The notes beneath the pieces were generated by a model. The model was not told where the DNA came from. It saw only the letters and a list, made by a program, of their open reading frames with translations, and ran no database searches. A program made the position numbers and the translations under genes. Below are positions 33,154-42,797 of a stretch of DNA of 44,661 nucleotides, one piece after another. How positions within the stretch are numbered: the first letter of the stretch is position 1; each line of letters opens with the position of its first letter. Source of the stretch: Eubacteriales bacterium (GTDB lineage: Bacteria > Bacillota > Clostridia > Lachnospirales > Lachnospiraceae); the NCBI GenBank assembly GCA_030526715.1, contig JAUNCG010000011.1:1-44661 (forward strand), read 5' to 3'.

Positions 33154-35793
33154 TTACGCGGTCTGAGCAGCCAATACTTCTGCAGCCTTTGCCAATGCAT
33201 CCTCCACACCGGCCGGATTCTTGCCGCCAGCCTGTGCCATATTCGGACGTCCGCCGCCACCGCCGCCTACCAGAGCAGCGATTCCTTTGATCAGGTTGCC
33301 CGCATGAGCTCCCTTCTTCATGGCCTCGTCTGTGGCAGTCGCCATCAGATTTACCTTGCCGTCATTCACGGAGGCAAGAACGATCACGCCTTCTCCGAGC
33401 TTTTCCTTCAGCTGATCACCGAGATCACGCAGACCATTCATGTCCACTCCCTCCAGCTTCGCCGGAAGCAGCTTCACACCGTTCACCTCAACGACGTTAC
33501 TCATAACATCGCCCAGCGCGTCCTTAGCCATCTTACTCTTCAGAGACTCGATCTCACTCTGCGCAGCCTTCAGCTCCTCAGTCAAGTGATGCAGCTTCTC
33601 AAGCAGATTTGCAGGAGTTGCCTTCACCGCCTTCGCCGCCTCGTTCAGCTCTGCCTCCACATTGCGGTAATAAGCAAATACACCCTCTCCGGTCAGCGCT
33701 TCGATACGGCGAACGCCTGCTGCTATACCGGATTCGGAGAGAATCTTGAAGGTTGTGATCACACCCGTGTTGGATACATGCGTACCTCCGCACAGCTCCT
33801 TGGAAAAATCTCCCATAGATACTACACGTACATCATCCGCATATTTTTCTCCGAACAGAGCCATCGCACCGGTCTTCTTGGCCTCTTCGATATTCATCAC
33901 CTGAGTATCCACATTCAGCGCCTTCGCGATCTGCTCATTTACCATAGCTTCTGTCTGCCGCAGCTCCTCCGCTGTCATAGGCGCAAAATGTGCGAAGTCA
34001 AATCTCAGACGATCCGGAGTTACCAAAGAGCCCTTCTGCTCGACATGAGAACCCAGCACCGTCTTCAGCGCTTTCTGCAAAAGATGCGTTGCGCTGTGAT
34101 TCTTGCAGGTATCTGCTCTCTTCGCAGCATCCACTTCCAGAGATACCGCATCTCCGACCTTAAACATTCCCTTGGTCACGGTACCGACATGTCCTACCTT
34201 TCCGCCCAGTAGATGGATCGAATTCTTCACCACAAATTCGGCATCCGCAGTGCGGATGATACCGGTATCGCCTTCCTGACCGCCCATAGTTGCATAGAAC
34301 GGAGTCTCCTCTACGAAAATAGTTCCATTCTCTCCGTCAGAGATCGCTTCCACTACCTCCTGTTCTGTGGTCAGCACCGTGATCTTGGAATCATACTGCA
34401 GATGATCATATCCCACAAACGCGGTGGTCACTGCCGCATCGATCTCATCATAAACCGTAGCGTCCGCACCCATATAGTTGGTCGTCTTACGAGCAGTACG
34501 AGCCTTCACTCTCTGCTCCTCCATAGCAGCCTTAAATCCATCTTCATCGATGGTATAGCCCTTCTCCTCCAGAATCTCTCTGGTCAGATCCAGCGGGAAT
34601 CCGTAGGTATCATACAGAAGGAACGCATCCGCTCCGGCAAGGATCTTCTCGGAAGCCTCCTCCATCTTATTCTCCATACCGGCCAGAATACTCAGACCCT
34701 GATCGATCGTCTTGTTAAACTTCTCTTCCTCCTGAGACAGCACCTTAAAGATGAATTCTCTCTTCTCATCCAGCTCCGGATATCCGTCCTTGGAGCCTTC
34801 GATCACAGTCTCGCTCAATTTGGAAAGGAATGCTCCGTCGATACCCAGCAGTCTGCCGTGACGTGCCGCGCGACGGATCAGACGGCGAAGCACATAGCCG
34901 CGTCCCTCATTCGTCGGCATAATACCGTCGGAGATCATAAATGTAGCAGAACGGATATGGTCTGTGATCAGGCGGATAGATACATCCTTTGCCTCATCGC
35001 TGTGATAAGTAATCCCTGCGAACTCACATACCTTATTGCGCAGCGCCTCGATGGTATCCACATCGAAGATAGAATCTACATCCTGAACTACTACTGCCAG
35101 ACGCTCCAGACCCATACCGGTATCAATATTCTTCTGCTTCAGCTCTGTATAGTTGTTATGTCCGTCGTTATCAAACTGTGTGAATACGTTATTCCATACC
35201 TCCATGTACCGGTCGCATTCACATCCTACCGTACACCCCGGCTCACCGCAGCCATACTTTTCCCCACGGTCATAATAGATCTCAGAACACGGACCGCACG
35301 GACCTGCGCCATGCTCCCAGAAGTTGTCCTCTTTACCGAAACGGAAAATTCTCTCCGGCGCAATACCGATCTCCTTATTCCAGATCTCAAACGCTTCATC
35401 ATCATCCACATAGATTGACGGATACAAACGATTCTCATCAAGTCCGACTACTTCTGTCAAAAACTCCCATGACCAGTGAATCGCCTCGCGCTTAAAGTAA
35501 TCTCCGAAAGAGAAATTTCCCAGCATCTCAAAAAAAGTACCGTGACGCGCAGTCTTACCTACATTCTCGATATCACCTGTACGGATACACTTCTGACAGG
35601 TAGTCACACGTCTGCGGGGCGGAATCTCCGCTCCCGTAAAATACGGCTTCAACGGAGCCATACCGGAATTGATCAGCAGCAAGCTGTTATCATTATGCGG
35701 CACCAGAGAAAAGCTCTTCATAGCAAGATGTCCCTTACTCTCAAAAAACTCCAAGAACATTTTTCTCAGTTCATTAACACCATACTTTTTCAC
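33154..35793 (-). CDS. alaS: Alanyl-tRNA synthetase
   Basis: An 879-aa class II synthetase that charges tRNA-Ala and edits mischarged Ser and Gly. In order: catalytic core with SFSLVPHNDNSLLLINSGMA, RVTTCQKCIRTGDIENVG and the GRGYVLRRLIRRAARHG motif; editing domain with the zinc residues in NHSATHLLQKAL and ELCGGTHVSNTG; glycine-rich C-Ala domain (ALVGGGGGGRPNMAQAGG). Length is as expected. It starts 12 nt after the tyrS stop, so both synthetases are in one operon. No T-box leader is visible. Confidence 0.98.
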   Translation of the reverse strand: MKKYGVNELRKMFLEFFESKGHLAMKSFSLVPHNDNSLLLINSGMAPLKPYFTGAEIPPRRRVTTCQKCIRTGDIENVGKTARHGTFFEMLGNFSFGDYFKREAIHWSWEFLTEVVGLDENRLYPSIYVDDDEAFEIWNKEIGIAPERIFRFGKEDNFWEHGAGPCGPCSEIYYDRGEKYGCGEPGCTVGCECDRYMEVWNNVFTQFDNDGHNNYTELKQKNIDTGMGLERLAVVVQDVDSIFDVDTIEALRNKVCEFAGITYHSDEAKDVSIRLITDHIRSATFMISDGIMPTNEGRGYVLRRLIRRAARHGRLLGIDGAFLSKLSETVIEGSKDGYPELDEKREFIFKVLSQEEEKFNKTIDQGLSILAGMENKMEEASEKILAGADAFLLYDTYGFPLDLTREILEEKGYTIDEDGFKAAMEEQRVKARTARKTTNYMGADATVYDEIDAAVTTAFVGYDHLQYDSKITVLTTEQEVVEAISDGENGTIFVEETPFYATMGGQEGDTGIIRTADAEFVVKNSIHLLGGKVGHVGTVTKGMFKVGDAVSLEVDAAKRADTCKNHSATHLLQKALKTVLGSHVEQKGSLVTPDRLRFDFAHFAPMTAEELRQTEAMVNEQIAKALNVDTQVMNIEEAKKTGAMALFGEKYADDVRVVSMGDFSKELCGGTHVSNTGVITTFKILSESGIAAGVRRIEALTGEGVFAYYRNVEAELNEAAKAVKATPANLLEKLHHLTEELKAAQSEIESLKSKMAKDALGDVMSNVVEVNGVKLLPAKLEGVDMNGLRDLGDQLKEKLGEGVIVLASVNDGKVNLMATATDEAMKKGAHAGNLIKGIAALVGGGGGGRPNMAQAGGKNPAGVEDALAKAAEVLAAQTA

Positions 35794-35805
35794 AATCTTC
35801 CTCCT

Positions 35806-37032
35806 CTACTCAGGCTTCACCTGATGAAATCCTTTTTTACCCTTCTTGATCAAGAGTACGCCGTCGCTGTCCAGATCTGCGGTTGTAAATACCCGGTCAA
35901 ACTCCGTCACCTTCACATCATTGACACTGACACCGCCCTGCTGTACCAGACGTCTCGCCTCGGAACGGCTGGCCGCCAGCTTGGTCTCCACCAGAAGTGT
36001 CATGATATCCTTACCTGCCTCCAGCTCTGCCTTCGGGTAAGTGGTAGTCGGCACATTTGCACTCTTGCCTCCTGCCGCAAATAAAGCCTTCGCTGCCTCA
36101 TCTGCCTTCTTCGCCTCTTTCTCACCGTGTACAAGCTTCGTCAGCTCAAATGCCAGAATCTCTTTCGCCTTATTCAGCTCACTGCCTTCCCACGCATCCA
36201 TGGCGTCGATCTCCTCGAGCGGAAGGAAGGTCAGCATACGGATACACTTCAATACGTCCGCGTCCGCTACATTTCTCCAGTACTGGTAGAACTCATACGG
36301 GGAAGTCTTCTTCGGATCAAGCCATACCGCTCCGGACTGTGTCTTACCCATCTTCTTACCCTCAGAGTTCAGAAGAAGCGTGATCGTCATCGCATGAGCA
36401 TCCTTGCCAAGCTTACGACGGATAAGCTCCGTACCGCCCAGCATGTTGCTCCACTGATCGTCGCCGCCGAACTGCATATTACAGCCGTATCTCTGGAACA
36501 GCTCATAGAAATCATAGCTCTGCATCAGCATATAGTTGAACTCGAGGAAGCTCAGTCCCTTCTCCATACGCTGCTTGTAGCACTCTGCTCTGAGCATATT
36601 GTTTACTGAAAAATGCGGTCCCACCTCACGCAGAAACTCTACATAATTCAGATCCAACAGCCAGTCTGCGTTATTTACCATCATCGCCTTCCCCTCACCG
36701 AATTCGATGAAGCGGCTCATCTGCTCCTTAAAGCACTCGATATTATGCTGGATCGTCTCCGTGGTCATCATCTGACGCATATCGCTTCTTCCGGACGGAT
36801 CTCCCACCATACCGGTTCCACCGCCCAGCAATGCGATCGGACGGTTGCCTGCCATCTGCAGACGCTTCATCAGACAAAGAGCCATAAAATGACCGACATG
36901 AAGGCTATCTGCCGTCGGATCAAAGCCAATATAGAAAACCGCTTTTCCTTCGTTGATCATCTTGCGGATTTCTTCTTCGTTTGTTACCTGAGCGATCAAT
37001 CCTCTGGCAACCAGTTCTTCATAAATTCCCAT
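35806..37032 (-). CDS. tyrS: Tyrosyl-tRNA synthetase
   Basis: A 408-aa class I synthetase. The HIGH motif is HVGH at 45-48, and the KMSKS loop is KMGKT at 227-231. The tyrosine-binding segment [11 protein letters not shown] and [10 protein letters not shown] are present. A C-terminal S4 RNA-binding domain starts near residue 345 ([18 protein letters not shown]). The 64-nt upstream gap is too short for a T-box; only a simple promoter is seen. alaS follows 12 nt downstream. Confidence 0.98.
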   Translation of the reverse strand: MGIYEELVARGLIAQVTNEEEIRKMINEGKAVFYIGFDPTADSLHVGHFMALCLMKRLQMAGNRPIALLGGGTGMVGDPSGRSDMRQMMTTETIQHNIECFKEQMSRFIEFGEGKAMMVNNADWLLDLNYVEFLREVGPHFSVNNMLRAECYKQRMEKGLSFLEFNYMLMQSYDFYELFQRYGCNMQFGGDDQWSNMLGGTELIRRKLGKDAHAMTITLLLNSEGKKMGKTQSGAVWLDPKKTSPYEFYQYWRNVADADVLKCIRMLTFLPLEEIDAMDAWEGSELNKAKEILAFELTKLVHGEKEAKKADEAAKALFAAGGKSANVPTTTYPKAELEAGKDIMTLLVETKLAASRSEARRLVQQGGVSVNDVKVTEFDRVFTTADLDSDGVLLIKKGKKGFHQVKPE

Positions 37033-37062
37033 AATTTCACTCCTAAAATTTTTCTATCCTTA

Positions 37063-37091
37063 AATATATCACACGGTTTTGGGTATTTCAA
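37063..37091 (-). promoter_or_regulatory. tyrS-alaS promoter
   Basis: TTGAAA (37086-37091), 17-nt spacer, TATATT (37063-37068) on the minus strand, just after the DUF5722-like gene stop. Confidence 0.75.
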
Positions 37092-37096
37092 GTCTC

Positions 37097-39232
37097 TTAC
37101 TTGGTGGTTTTCGCCCTCTGCATACCGGACACGGCAATCACCCCTCCGGTTTTCCACCCCTTTTTATTATATGGACGTACCCAGATCTGAATCTTGTCGA
37201 TCTTATTGCGCTTTTTCCATTTTGACAGATCTACTCTCAGCTTCTGAGGCGTCTTTGCCTTCACCTTAGCCTCTGCCTCATAGATGTTCTTCCCGCTGAA
37301 GAACCGTATCCTGATATGCGCATTCTTTCCCTTCATTCCCTGAATGTGCAGTCTGCAGGTAAACTGAGGCTTACTCTTCAGATTGAGGGGGCGGGCAAAT
37401 ACCCAGCCTGCACCCTGATACAGATTCCTGTTCGCTTCCGGATTCACGTAAATGAGCGTCGTATCTCCATTCTTCACCGCTTTCCCCGTGTATTCGTATT
37501 TCAATGCATTGCTGATCCGCTTGGCCTTCAGTGCCTTCTTAAACTTTTGGATGATGCCGGTCTTATACTTGTCCATTTTCTTAAATTTGCTGAAGGAAAA
37601 GCCCGGAATCAACGAAGACCAGCTGTTTCCCGGAAGATATTTCAGGGCAAATGCGGAAACACTCTCGGAGGATGAGGAATCAATATATTTAAATACATTC
37701 CAGATGACCTTTTTGGTCGAAGCGCTCTCCAGCGCTCCTGCCTGATTGGTCCACACTCCCAGATACAGGTTCTGTTTGGTCTCTTCCAGATGATCCACAT
37801 GACGGTTCATGATGAACGCGTCAATCTTGTCATTGAACTCTGTAATGTAATAGGCATAGGCAAACGCCGCCGCCTGCAGTTCCTGACTGGTCTTTCCCAC
37901 CTTCTGTGACGTAAAGCCCTGCTCTGAGAGAATCACCCGTGCATCGCTTCGGAAATGCCTGTTCATATAATCGGTCAGATAACCGATATTCTTCATAGTC
38001 ACAAAGCGCGTAGCATCGGAATTGGTTACATTATCATCCCAGAAATTTGCGTCCGTCAGAGGCGCCGGATACGGATGAAACGCAAGATTCCATGGAATAT
38101 CTCCATCCAGAACCAGCTGACGCGCGAACCCGTCCAGCATATCCTTTGCAAAAAAGGACTTTCTTCCGGACTGATATGTCTGCCACAGATGATTCAGGGA
38201 AATATACACACGCGCATTGCTGTAGACACTGTGAAGCGCCGTAGAAACCACGCGAAAGCTGTTGGCATACGCCTTCACATATTCCGAAAAGGCGAGTTCT
38301 CCCATATAATTATACTGGACATAATCGTTCACTTCATTGCCTACGATCCAATTCACAATCTGACCGCTGCTCCCGGAAGGCGACATATAGCGTTCTCCGA
38401 GAAAGCTCATCAAGGCCGCCAGCGTCTCCGTCCCGTTACGGTTCATCACATTGAAGCCATAGTAGGCATGGCTCTGCTTCTTAGCCTCCGGCGGTACCAG
38501 TACGCTGCCCGCACCACGATTGCGAAGAAGCAGGATCCCTGAGATCTGTACCTTTGTCTCCGAAAGCTTCTTTACCTGTCGGTCAACCTCCTCACACGCA
38601 TATTTCGTGAACCAGTAGGTTTTTCCCTGATAGGTATACGGATAGGAAGACGTCGTATTTTTCATGTTATTGCTGGCAACGAACGTATCAAGACAGATAT
38701 TCACTGCCGCATGCTTTACACTCAGATCCTCTGCGTCCGCCAGCATGTCCGGCTGAATATGCAGTCCCTTTTTAGATTTCGCCTTGGGGAAGCTGTAACG
38801 ATAAGCCGCCAGCACCTCCGGATTGGTAATAAAGCGTCCGTTACTGAGCACAATATAATTACCGCTCTGATCCTTTACCGCGACTACAAGCTTTCTGTAT
38901 AATACACTCTTACTGTTGTTCACATTCAGCGGCAGGCGCATGGAGATCACGCTCTGCTGTGCCGTGGAACCGAGTGCGATCGCATCCTTATCCACATTTG
39001 CAGCCTGCGGAAGCAGCCCGAATATATAGTAATTACCGTCGGTTTCCGTCACTCCGGCCGGACCGATTGCCCGAAATTCTATCTCTCCCGGGCTGCTGGG
39101 GATAATATCGCAGCTCTGTATCGTCATGACCATCTCTGCCGCCCAAGCCGTTATGCCGGTCATCATCACCACCGCCCAGAACACGATTGCCGTCATAAGT
39201 CTCCGTACAGTTTTCTTATTTTCCACCCTCAT
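37097..39232 (-). CDS. Secreted DUF5722-like glycosidase-fold protein
   Basis: A 711-aa exported protein. It has a signal peptide (1-32, ending AWAAE), an N-terminal beta domain (about 33-150), then a TIM-barrel region (about 160-530) with glycoside hydrolase clan A features: Asn299-Glu300 in NWIVGNEVNDY as likely acid/base, and Glu437 in VILSEQGFTS as likely nucleophile. The C-terminal part (about 590-711) looks like a carbohydrate-binding beta-sandwich with many Lys residues. I recall this layout as DUF5722. The substrate is unknown; a host or wall glycan is possible. It follows rnhA by 29 nt, an odd pairing that suggests readthrough rather than shared function. Confidence 0.78.
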   Translation of the reverse strand: MRVENKKTVRRLMTAIVFWAVVMMTGITAWAAEMVMTIQSCDIIPSSPGEIEFRAIGPAGVTETDGNYYIFGLLPQAANVDKDAIALGSTAQQSVISMRLPLNVNNSKSVLYRKLVVAVKDQSGNYIVLSNGRFITNPEVLAAYRYSFPKAKSKKGLHIQPDMLADAEDLSVKHAAVNICLDTFVASNNMKNTTSSYPYTYQGKTYWFTKYACEEVDRQVKKLSETKVQISGILLLRNRGAGSVLVPPEAKKQSHAYYGFNVMNRNGTETLAALMSFLGERYMSPSGSSGQIVNWIVGNEVNDYVQYNYMGELAFSEYVKAYANSFRVVSTALHSVYSNARVYISLNHLWQTYQSGRKSFFAKDMLDGFARQLVLDGDIPWNLAFHPYPAPLTDANFWDDNVTNSDATRFVTMKNIGYLTDYMNRHFRSDARVILSEQGFTSQKVGKTSQELQAAAFAYAYYITEFNDKIDAFIMNRHVDHLEETKQNLYLGVWTNQAGALESASTKKVIWNVFKYIDSSSSESVSAFALKYLPGNSWSSLIPGFSFSKFKKMDKYKTGIIQKFKKALKAKRISNALKYEYTGKAVKNGDTTLIYVNPEANRNLYQGAGWVFARPLNLKSKPQFTCRLHIQGMKGKNAHIRIRFFSGKNIYEAEAKVKAKTPQKLRVDLSKWKKRNKIDKIQIWVRPYNKKGWKTGGVIAVSGMQRAKTTK

Positions 39233-39261
39233 ATTCTTCCTTCCCGGATCAAGCAGACCCT

Positions 39262-39735
39262 TTATATCCCCTCATCCGGAATCAGATCTGTTCCGTCCGC
39301 CGCCGTAGTTGCAAGTACGTCGCACCGCTCATTCTGCTCATGTCCGTCATGTCCCTTCACCCAGATGAAACGTACCTGATGAGGCTCCTTTGCCTTCAGC
39401 AGCCGCTGCCATAGCTCCACATTTTTTACCGGCTCATTCTTTCCTCTCTTCCAGCCCTTCCGGATCCATCCGTCGATCCAGCGCTGATTGAACGCGTCCG
39501 TCAGGTACTTGGAATCCGAGTATAGTTCCACCTCGCATGGTCGCTTCAAAGCCTCCAGACCGATGATTGCAGCCATCAGCTCCATTCGATTGTTGGTCGT
39601 CTTCACATATCCCTGACTAAATTCGCGCTCATGGAGCGTCCCCTGCGCATCTACATACTGCAGGATCGTCCCATATCCTCCCGGACCGTCCGGATTCCCC
39701 CGCGCTGCGCCGTCTGTATATATCTTCACCAGCAT
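39262..39735 (-). CDS. rnhA: Ribonuclease HI
   Basis: A 157-aa nuclease that degrades RNA in RNA-DNA hybrids. The active-site carboxylates are visible as Asp8 ([10 protein letters not shown]), Glu in [10 protein letters not shown], Asp in LYSDSKYL, and the late Asp in ERCDVLA. The His-containing [11 protein letters not shown] loop is present. It begins 10 nt before the end of the precorrin-2 dehydrogenase gene, so the two are translationally coupled. Confidence 0.95.
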   Translation of the reverse strand: MLVKIYTDGAARGNPDGPGGYGTILQYVDAQGTLHEREFSQGYVKTTNNRMELMAAIIGLEALKRPCEVELYSDSKYLTDAFNQRWIDGWIRKGWKRGKNEPVKNVELWQRLLKAKEPHQVRFIWVKGHDGHEQNERCDVLATTAADGTDLIPDEGI

Positions 39736-40199
39736 TCCGTCATCATCTCCCTGATCTTTTCTACGACCAATCTCGCCTTCTTATGGTTTGTCCCGTTGGC
39801 CGTCACTCCGACTACCACATTATCTCTTATGGCCAGTCCCGGAAAATAAAAATCACATTTTTTCTTATCACTGCATACATTCACCAGAATCCCGCGTTCC
39901 TTACACACACGATAAATATCCTCATTGATCGTGTGATCATTGGTTGCCGCAATTACCAGATCCGCATCAAAAATATCTGAGCTCTCATATTTCTTCTTTA
40001 AAATAGAAATCTCACCCATACGCTCCATTTCGTGAAGCTCCGGATTCACCTCTGGAGCAATGACCGTCAGCTTTCCCGTAAAGTCAATCAGAGAGCGGAT
40101 ACGTCGCTTTGCGATCGTTCCTGCCCCCACGACATATACCTTTTTTCCTGACAGATCTACAAATAGCGGAAAATACGGCTGTTCCTTTTTCTTTGGCAT
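39726..40199 (-). CDS. Precorrin-2 dehydrogenase (CysG-N/Met8 type)
   Basis: A 157-aa NAD-dependent enzyme that oxidises precorrin-2 to sirohydrochlorin, the branch step toward sirohaem and anaerobic cobalamin. The N-terminal [24 protein letters not shown] is a Rossmann dinucleotide fold, followed by [19 protein letters not shown] and [22 protein letters not shown]. It is shorter than full CysG (no methyltransferase domain) and lacks most of the C-terminal helical dimer domain. It has its own promoter upstream and overlaps rnhA. Other tetrapyrrole enzymes are not in this window. Confidence 0.88.
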   Translation of the reverse strand: MPKKKEQPYFPLFVDLSGKKVYVVGAGTIAKRRIRSLIDFTGKLTVIAPEVNPELHEMERMGEISILKKKYESSDIFDADLVIAATNDHTINEDIYRVCKERGILVNVCSDKKKCDFYFPGLAIRDNVVVGVTANGTNHKKARLVVEKIREMMTECW

Positions 40200-40236
40200 A
40201 ACAGTTCCCTCTATCTACTTTTTCTAAATATTTTTA

Positions 40237-40265
40237 AGTATACAAAATCTTTCCATGTTCATCAA
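40237..40265 (-). promoter_or_regulatory. Promoter of the precorrin-2 dehydrogenase/rnhA unit
   Basis: TTGATG (40260-40265), 17-nt spacer, TATACT (40237-40242) on the minus strand, 38 nt before the start codon. Confidence 0.78.
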
Positions 40266-40343
40266 GTGAAAAATAAAGCTGGTATTTTTTGCAAAGGTGA
40301 TCTATACTGTTCTCTATCAAATATACTACAGCTGGAGGACACC

Positions 40344-41378
40344 ATGAGTTTTCATTTTGTAAAAAAACTGCCGATTCCGGCGGAGATAAAGAAGCAGTAT
40401 CCACTTTCCAAGGAAGCTATCGAGAAAAAAATCAAAAGAGATGCCGAATTGCGCGATATATTTACCGGTGCATCCAAGAAATTTCTCGTCATCATCGGTC
40501 CCTGCTCCGCAGATAATGAAGCCTCCGTAATGGACTATGTACATCGCCTTGCCCGCGTGCAGAAGAACGTCGAGGATCGATTGCTTTTGATTCCCCGTAT
40601 CTATACTGCAAAGCCCCGTACCACCGGAGAGGGCTATAAGGGCATGATCCATCAGCCGGATTCCGCCAAACAGCCGGATATGCTGGCCGGACTGGTTGCC
40701 ATCCGAAAGCTGCATATGCGTGTTTTGGATGAGACCGGACTGACCTCCGCAGACGAGATGCTCTATCCTGAGAATTACTGGTATCTTGCGGATATCCTCT
40801 CCTACGTAGCGATCGGCGCCCGTTCTGTGGAGGATCAGCATCACCGCATGACCACCAGCGCCATGGATATTCCCGCCGGTATGAAGAATCCGACCAGCGG
40901 CGATCTCTCCGTTATGCTCAATTCCGTTGTTGCGGCTCAGGCAAAGCATACCTTTATCTATCGCGGATGGGAAGTGAATTCTACCGGCAATCCGCTGGCT
41001 CATGTGATCCTGCGCGGCGCAACGAACAAGCACGGCAATTCCATCCCGAACTACCACTACGAGGATCTGATTCGTCTGCAGCATATGTACGATGAGCGCG
41101 ATTTGAAGAACCCTGCCGTCATCATTGACGCAAACCACTCCAACTCCAATAAGCAGTACGAAGAGCAGGTTCGTATCGTGGATGAGGTTATGCACAGCCG
41201 CAATCTGAATCCGCGTCTGAAGCAGCTCATCAAGGGCGTCATGATCGAGAGCTACCTTGAACCGGGCAATCAGAAGATCGGCATAGGGCAGCCGGTTTAC
41301 GGAAAGTCCATCACCGATCCCTGTCTTGGCTGGGAGGATTCTGAGAAGCTAATCTACAGTATTTACGATCAGTGCTGA
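40344..41378 (+). CDS. aroF: 3-deoxy-7-phosphoheptulonate synthase (class I)
   Basis: First enzyme of the shikimate pathway, joining phosphoenolpyruvate and erythrose 4-phosphate. ATG at 40344 gives 344 aa with GGAGG 5 nt upstream; an upstream in-frame ATG at 40266 lacks a site. E. coli AroF/G/H-type motifs are visible: IIGPCSADN, PRIYTAKPRTTGEGYKG, ARSVEDQHHR and IDANHSNSNKQYEEQ. The metal-binding Cys, His, Glu and Asp residues are in these motifs. The gene symbol marks the family, not a proven feedback type. Ends at a bidirectional terminator. Confidence 0.95.
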   Translation: MSFHFVKKLPIPAEIKKQYPLSKEAIEKKIKRDAELRDIFTGASKKFLVIIGPCSADNEASVMDYVHRLARVQKNVEDRLLLIPRIYTAKPRTTGEGYKGMIHQPDSAKQPDMLAGLVAIRKLHMRVLDETGLTSADEMLYPENYWYLADILSYVAIGARSVEDQHHRMTTSAMDIPAGMKNPTSGDLSVMLNSVVAAQAKHTFIYRGWEVNSTGNPLAHVILRGATNKHGNSIPNYHYEDLIRLQHMYDERDLKNPAVIIDANHSNSNKQYEEQVRIVDEVMHSRNLNPRLKQLIKGVMIESYLEPGNQKIGIGQPVYGKSITDPCLGWEDSEKLIYSIYDQC

Positions 41379-41413
41379 TCAGAACCGGTATCTGCATCTA
41401 TCGCAAAATCTAT

Positions 41414-41463
41414 AAAAGCCAAGAGCCATGATGATATCAACTATCTTCATGCTCTTGGCTTTT
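41414..41463. terminator. Bidirectional terminator between aroF and xerD
   Basis: A 13-nt perfect inverted repeat (41414-41426 with 41451-41463) bearing AAAA at one end and TTTT at the other, with an inner CATGA/TCATG pairing. It serves the convergent genes. Confidence 0.88.
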
Positions 41464-41523
41464 GTGCAGATCATGAGTCAGCGCCTATGGCACTCTGCTC
41501 CACTGCCTGTTCGTAAGCAAATT

Positions 41524-42441
41524 CTATCGTCTCGGATGCGACTTCGCATATACCTCCCGCACCCGTCTCACATTCATATCCATATAGATCTGTGTCGTTG
41601 AAATATCCGAATGCCCCATCATCTCCTGCACCGCCCGCAGGTCTGCACCATTCTGCACCAGATGCGCGCCGAAGGAATGACGCAGTGTATGCGGGGTAAT
41701 ATCTCTTGTAATCCCCGCCTTCGCAGCGTAGGCCTTGATCAGCTTCCAAAAGCCCTGTCTGCTCATAGAGTGTCCCGAACAGTTCGTAAACAGCATCTCT
41801 GATTCGCCACCCTTGAGGAAGGTCTGACGGCTGCCATCCAGATAACGTGCCAAGGCACCTGCTGCCTCCTTGCCAAAAGGAATCACACGCTCCTTCTCCC
41901 CATCTGTGCAGATCAAATATCCCATATCCAAGCGGACATCCGACAATTCCAGATTCAGAAGCTCAGATACACGCATTCCGGTCGCATACAGCAGCTCCAG
42001 CATCGCCTTATCCCGTATCCCCTTATCTGTAGACAGATTCGGCTGCTCCAGAAGGCGCACGACCTCCTCCATACTCAGGATCTCCGGCGCTTTCTTATCA
42101 ATATGAGGCGCCTTCAGCTTCTCACTGGGATCCTCCTCCTTTTTCCTCATCTTAAATAGATAATTGAAAAAGCAACGCATGGATGCAATACTCCTCGATA
42201 CCGAAGCCGTAGAAAATCCATCCTTCTCCATCTGCAGGACATAGGAATTCAGATTCGTCGATGTCACATCCTCCAGACACTGCACGCCTTTATTCTCAAG
42301 GAACAAAAAAAGCTTCCGCAGATCACGCTGATAGGACATCACTGTGCTGTTCGACGCATTCTTCTCCTCCTCCAAATAGCTTGTAAACTGTATAATATTT
42401 TGCTGAAGCTCAGCTCCAAGATCCTCTGTCATACTCATCAT
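41524..42441 (-). CDS. xerD: Tyrosine recombinase XerD-like
   Basis: A 305-aa site-specific recombinase that resolves chromosome dimers at dif. The N-terminal SAM-like core-binding domain (about 12-100) precedes the catalytic domain with Arg157 (ATGMRVSEL), Lys183, His251 and Arg254 (TPHTLRHSF), His277 (MMGHSDISTT) and Tyr286. The sequence is close to the Firmicute XerD group. Its position next to spoIIM is a common Firmicute arrangement and argues for a housekeeping rather than mobile-element recombinase. It has a leader of about 190 nt with a possible small open frame. Confidence 0.93.
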   Translation of the reverse strand: MMSMTEDLGAELQQNIIQFTSYLEEEKNASNSTVMSYQRDLRKLFLFLENKGVQCLEDVTSTNLNSYVLQMEKDGFSTASVSRSIASMRCFFNYLFKMRKKEEDPSEKLKAPHIDKKAPEILSMEEVVRLLEQPNLSTDKGIRDKAMLELLYATGMRVSELLNLELSDVRLDMGYLICTDGEKERVIPFGKEAAGALARYLDGSRQTFLKGGESEMLFTNCSGHSMSRQGFWKLIKAYAAKAGITRDITPHTLRHSFGAHLVQNGADLRAVQEMMGHSDISTTQIYMDMNVRRVREVYAKSHPRR

Positions 42442-42528
42442 CGTACATCTCTTCCCCGTCGCAAATTTTGATACTGTACAGAAGCCTCCGACCCTACTGC
42501 TGAGCCAAAGCGGTTACTGGTCTGCACA

Positions 42529-42561
42529 TTACCAATTCTTATGTACTGTCTGCGGTATCAT
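42529..42561 (-). CDS. Possible leader peptide upstream of xerD
   Basis: Ten codons (MIPQTVHKNW) and a TAA stop, preceded by the strong site GGGGGAGG, 5 nt before the ATG. It lies in the xerD leader, 88 nt before the xerD start. The match of a near-perfect ribosome binding site to a start codon is the only evidence; the peptide is not one I know. It could be translated for regulatory purposes or be chance. Confidence 0.4.
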   Translation of the reverse strand: MIPQTVHKNW

Positions 42562-42585
42562 GCCTTCCTCCCCCGAAAAAGGCGC

Positions 42586-42612
42586 AAAAAAACAAGGATA
42601 CTCGATCCCCTT
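42586..42612 (-). terminator. Possible attenuator hairpin in the xerD leader
   Basis: In the minus direction AAGGGGAT and ATCCTT can pair around CGAGT (bulged stem), followed by GTTTTTTT. It sits about 20 nt after the predicted transcription start. The stem is short, so termination would be partial. Confidence 0.35.
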
Positions 42613-42639
42613 ATCTCCCCAGAACTAACTTATGTAAAC

Positions 42640-42668
42640 ATTATACTTACCTCATTTATGAAAAGCAA
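42640..42668 (-). promoter_or_regulatory. xerD promoter
   Basis: TTGCTT (42663-42668), 17-nt spacer, TATAAT (42640-42645) on the minus strand. The rest of the 42442-42797 gap holds the leader elements listed separately; 42669-42797 shows nothing else I can support. Confidence 0.65.
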
Positions 42669-42797
42669 TCAATATTTATCCACAAAAACCGACAACTTTT
42701 CCACTACTTTTTCACATTTACAACATCTCGTTTCCCGAATTATGTAGACCACCAGATATAGTAAATCACCCAAATATCGTTCCTCTTTTCAATGCAT

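Noticed and set aside
34213..35418. A 401-codon open frame on the plus strand
   Set aside because: It is antisense to alaS, is rich in Leu/Ile/His/Arg of the kind produced by reading the opposite strand, and matches no family.
37033..37096. T-box leader for tyrS
   Set aside because: The gap is only 64 nt and contains a promoter; no T-box sequence or specifier stem fits.
40266..40343. Longer N-terminus for DAHP synthase
   Set aside because: The ATG at 40266 has no ribosome binding site, while the ATG at 40344 has GGAGG 5 nt upstream and gives the normal family length.
41524..42441. Integrase of a mobile element
   Set aside because: The recombinase is of the XerD type, sits beside spoIIM as in many Firmicutes, and there are no attachment repeats or mobile genes around it.
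42541..42747. A 68-codon plus-strand frame in the xerD-spoIIM gap
   Set aside because: It has no credible ribosome binding site and lies over the predicted xerD promoter and leader on the other strand.
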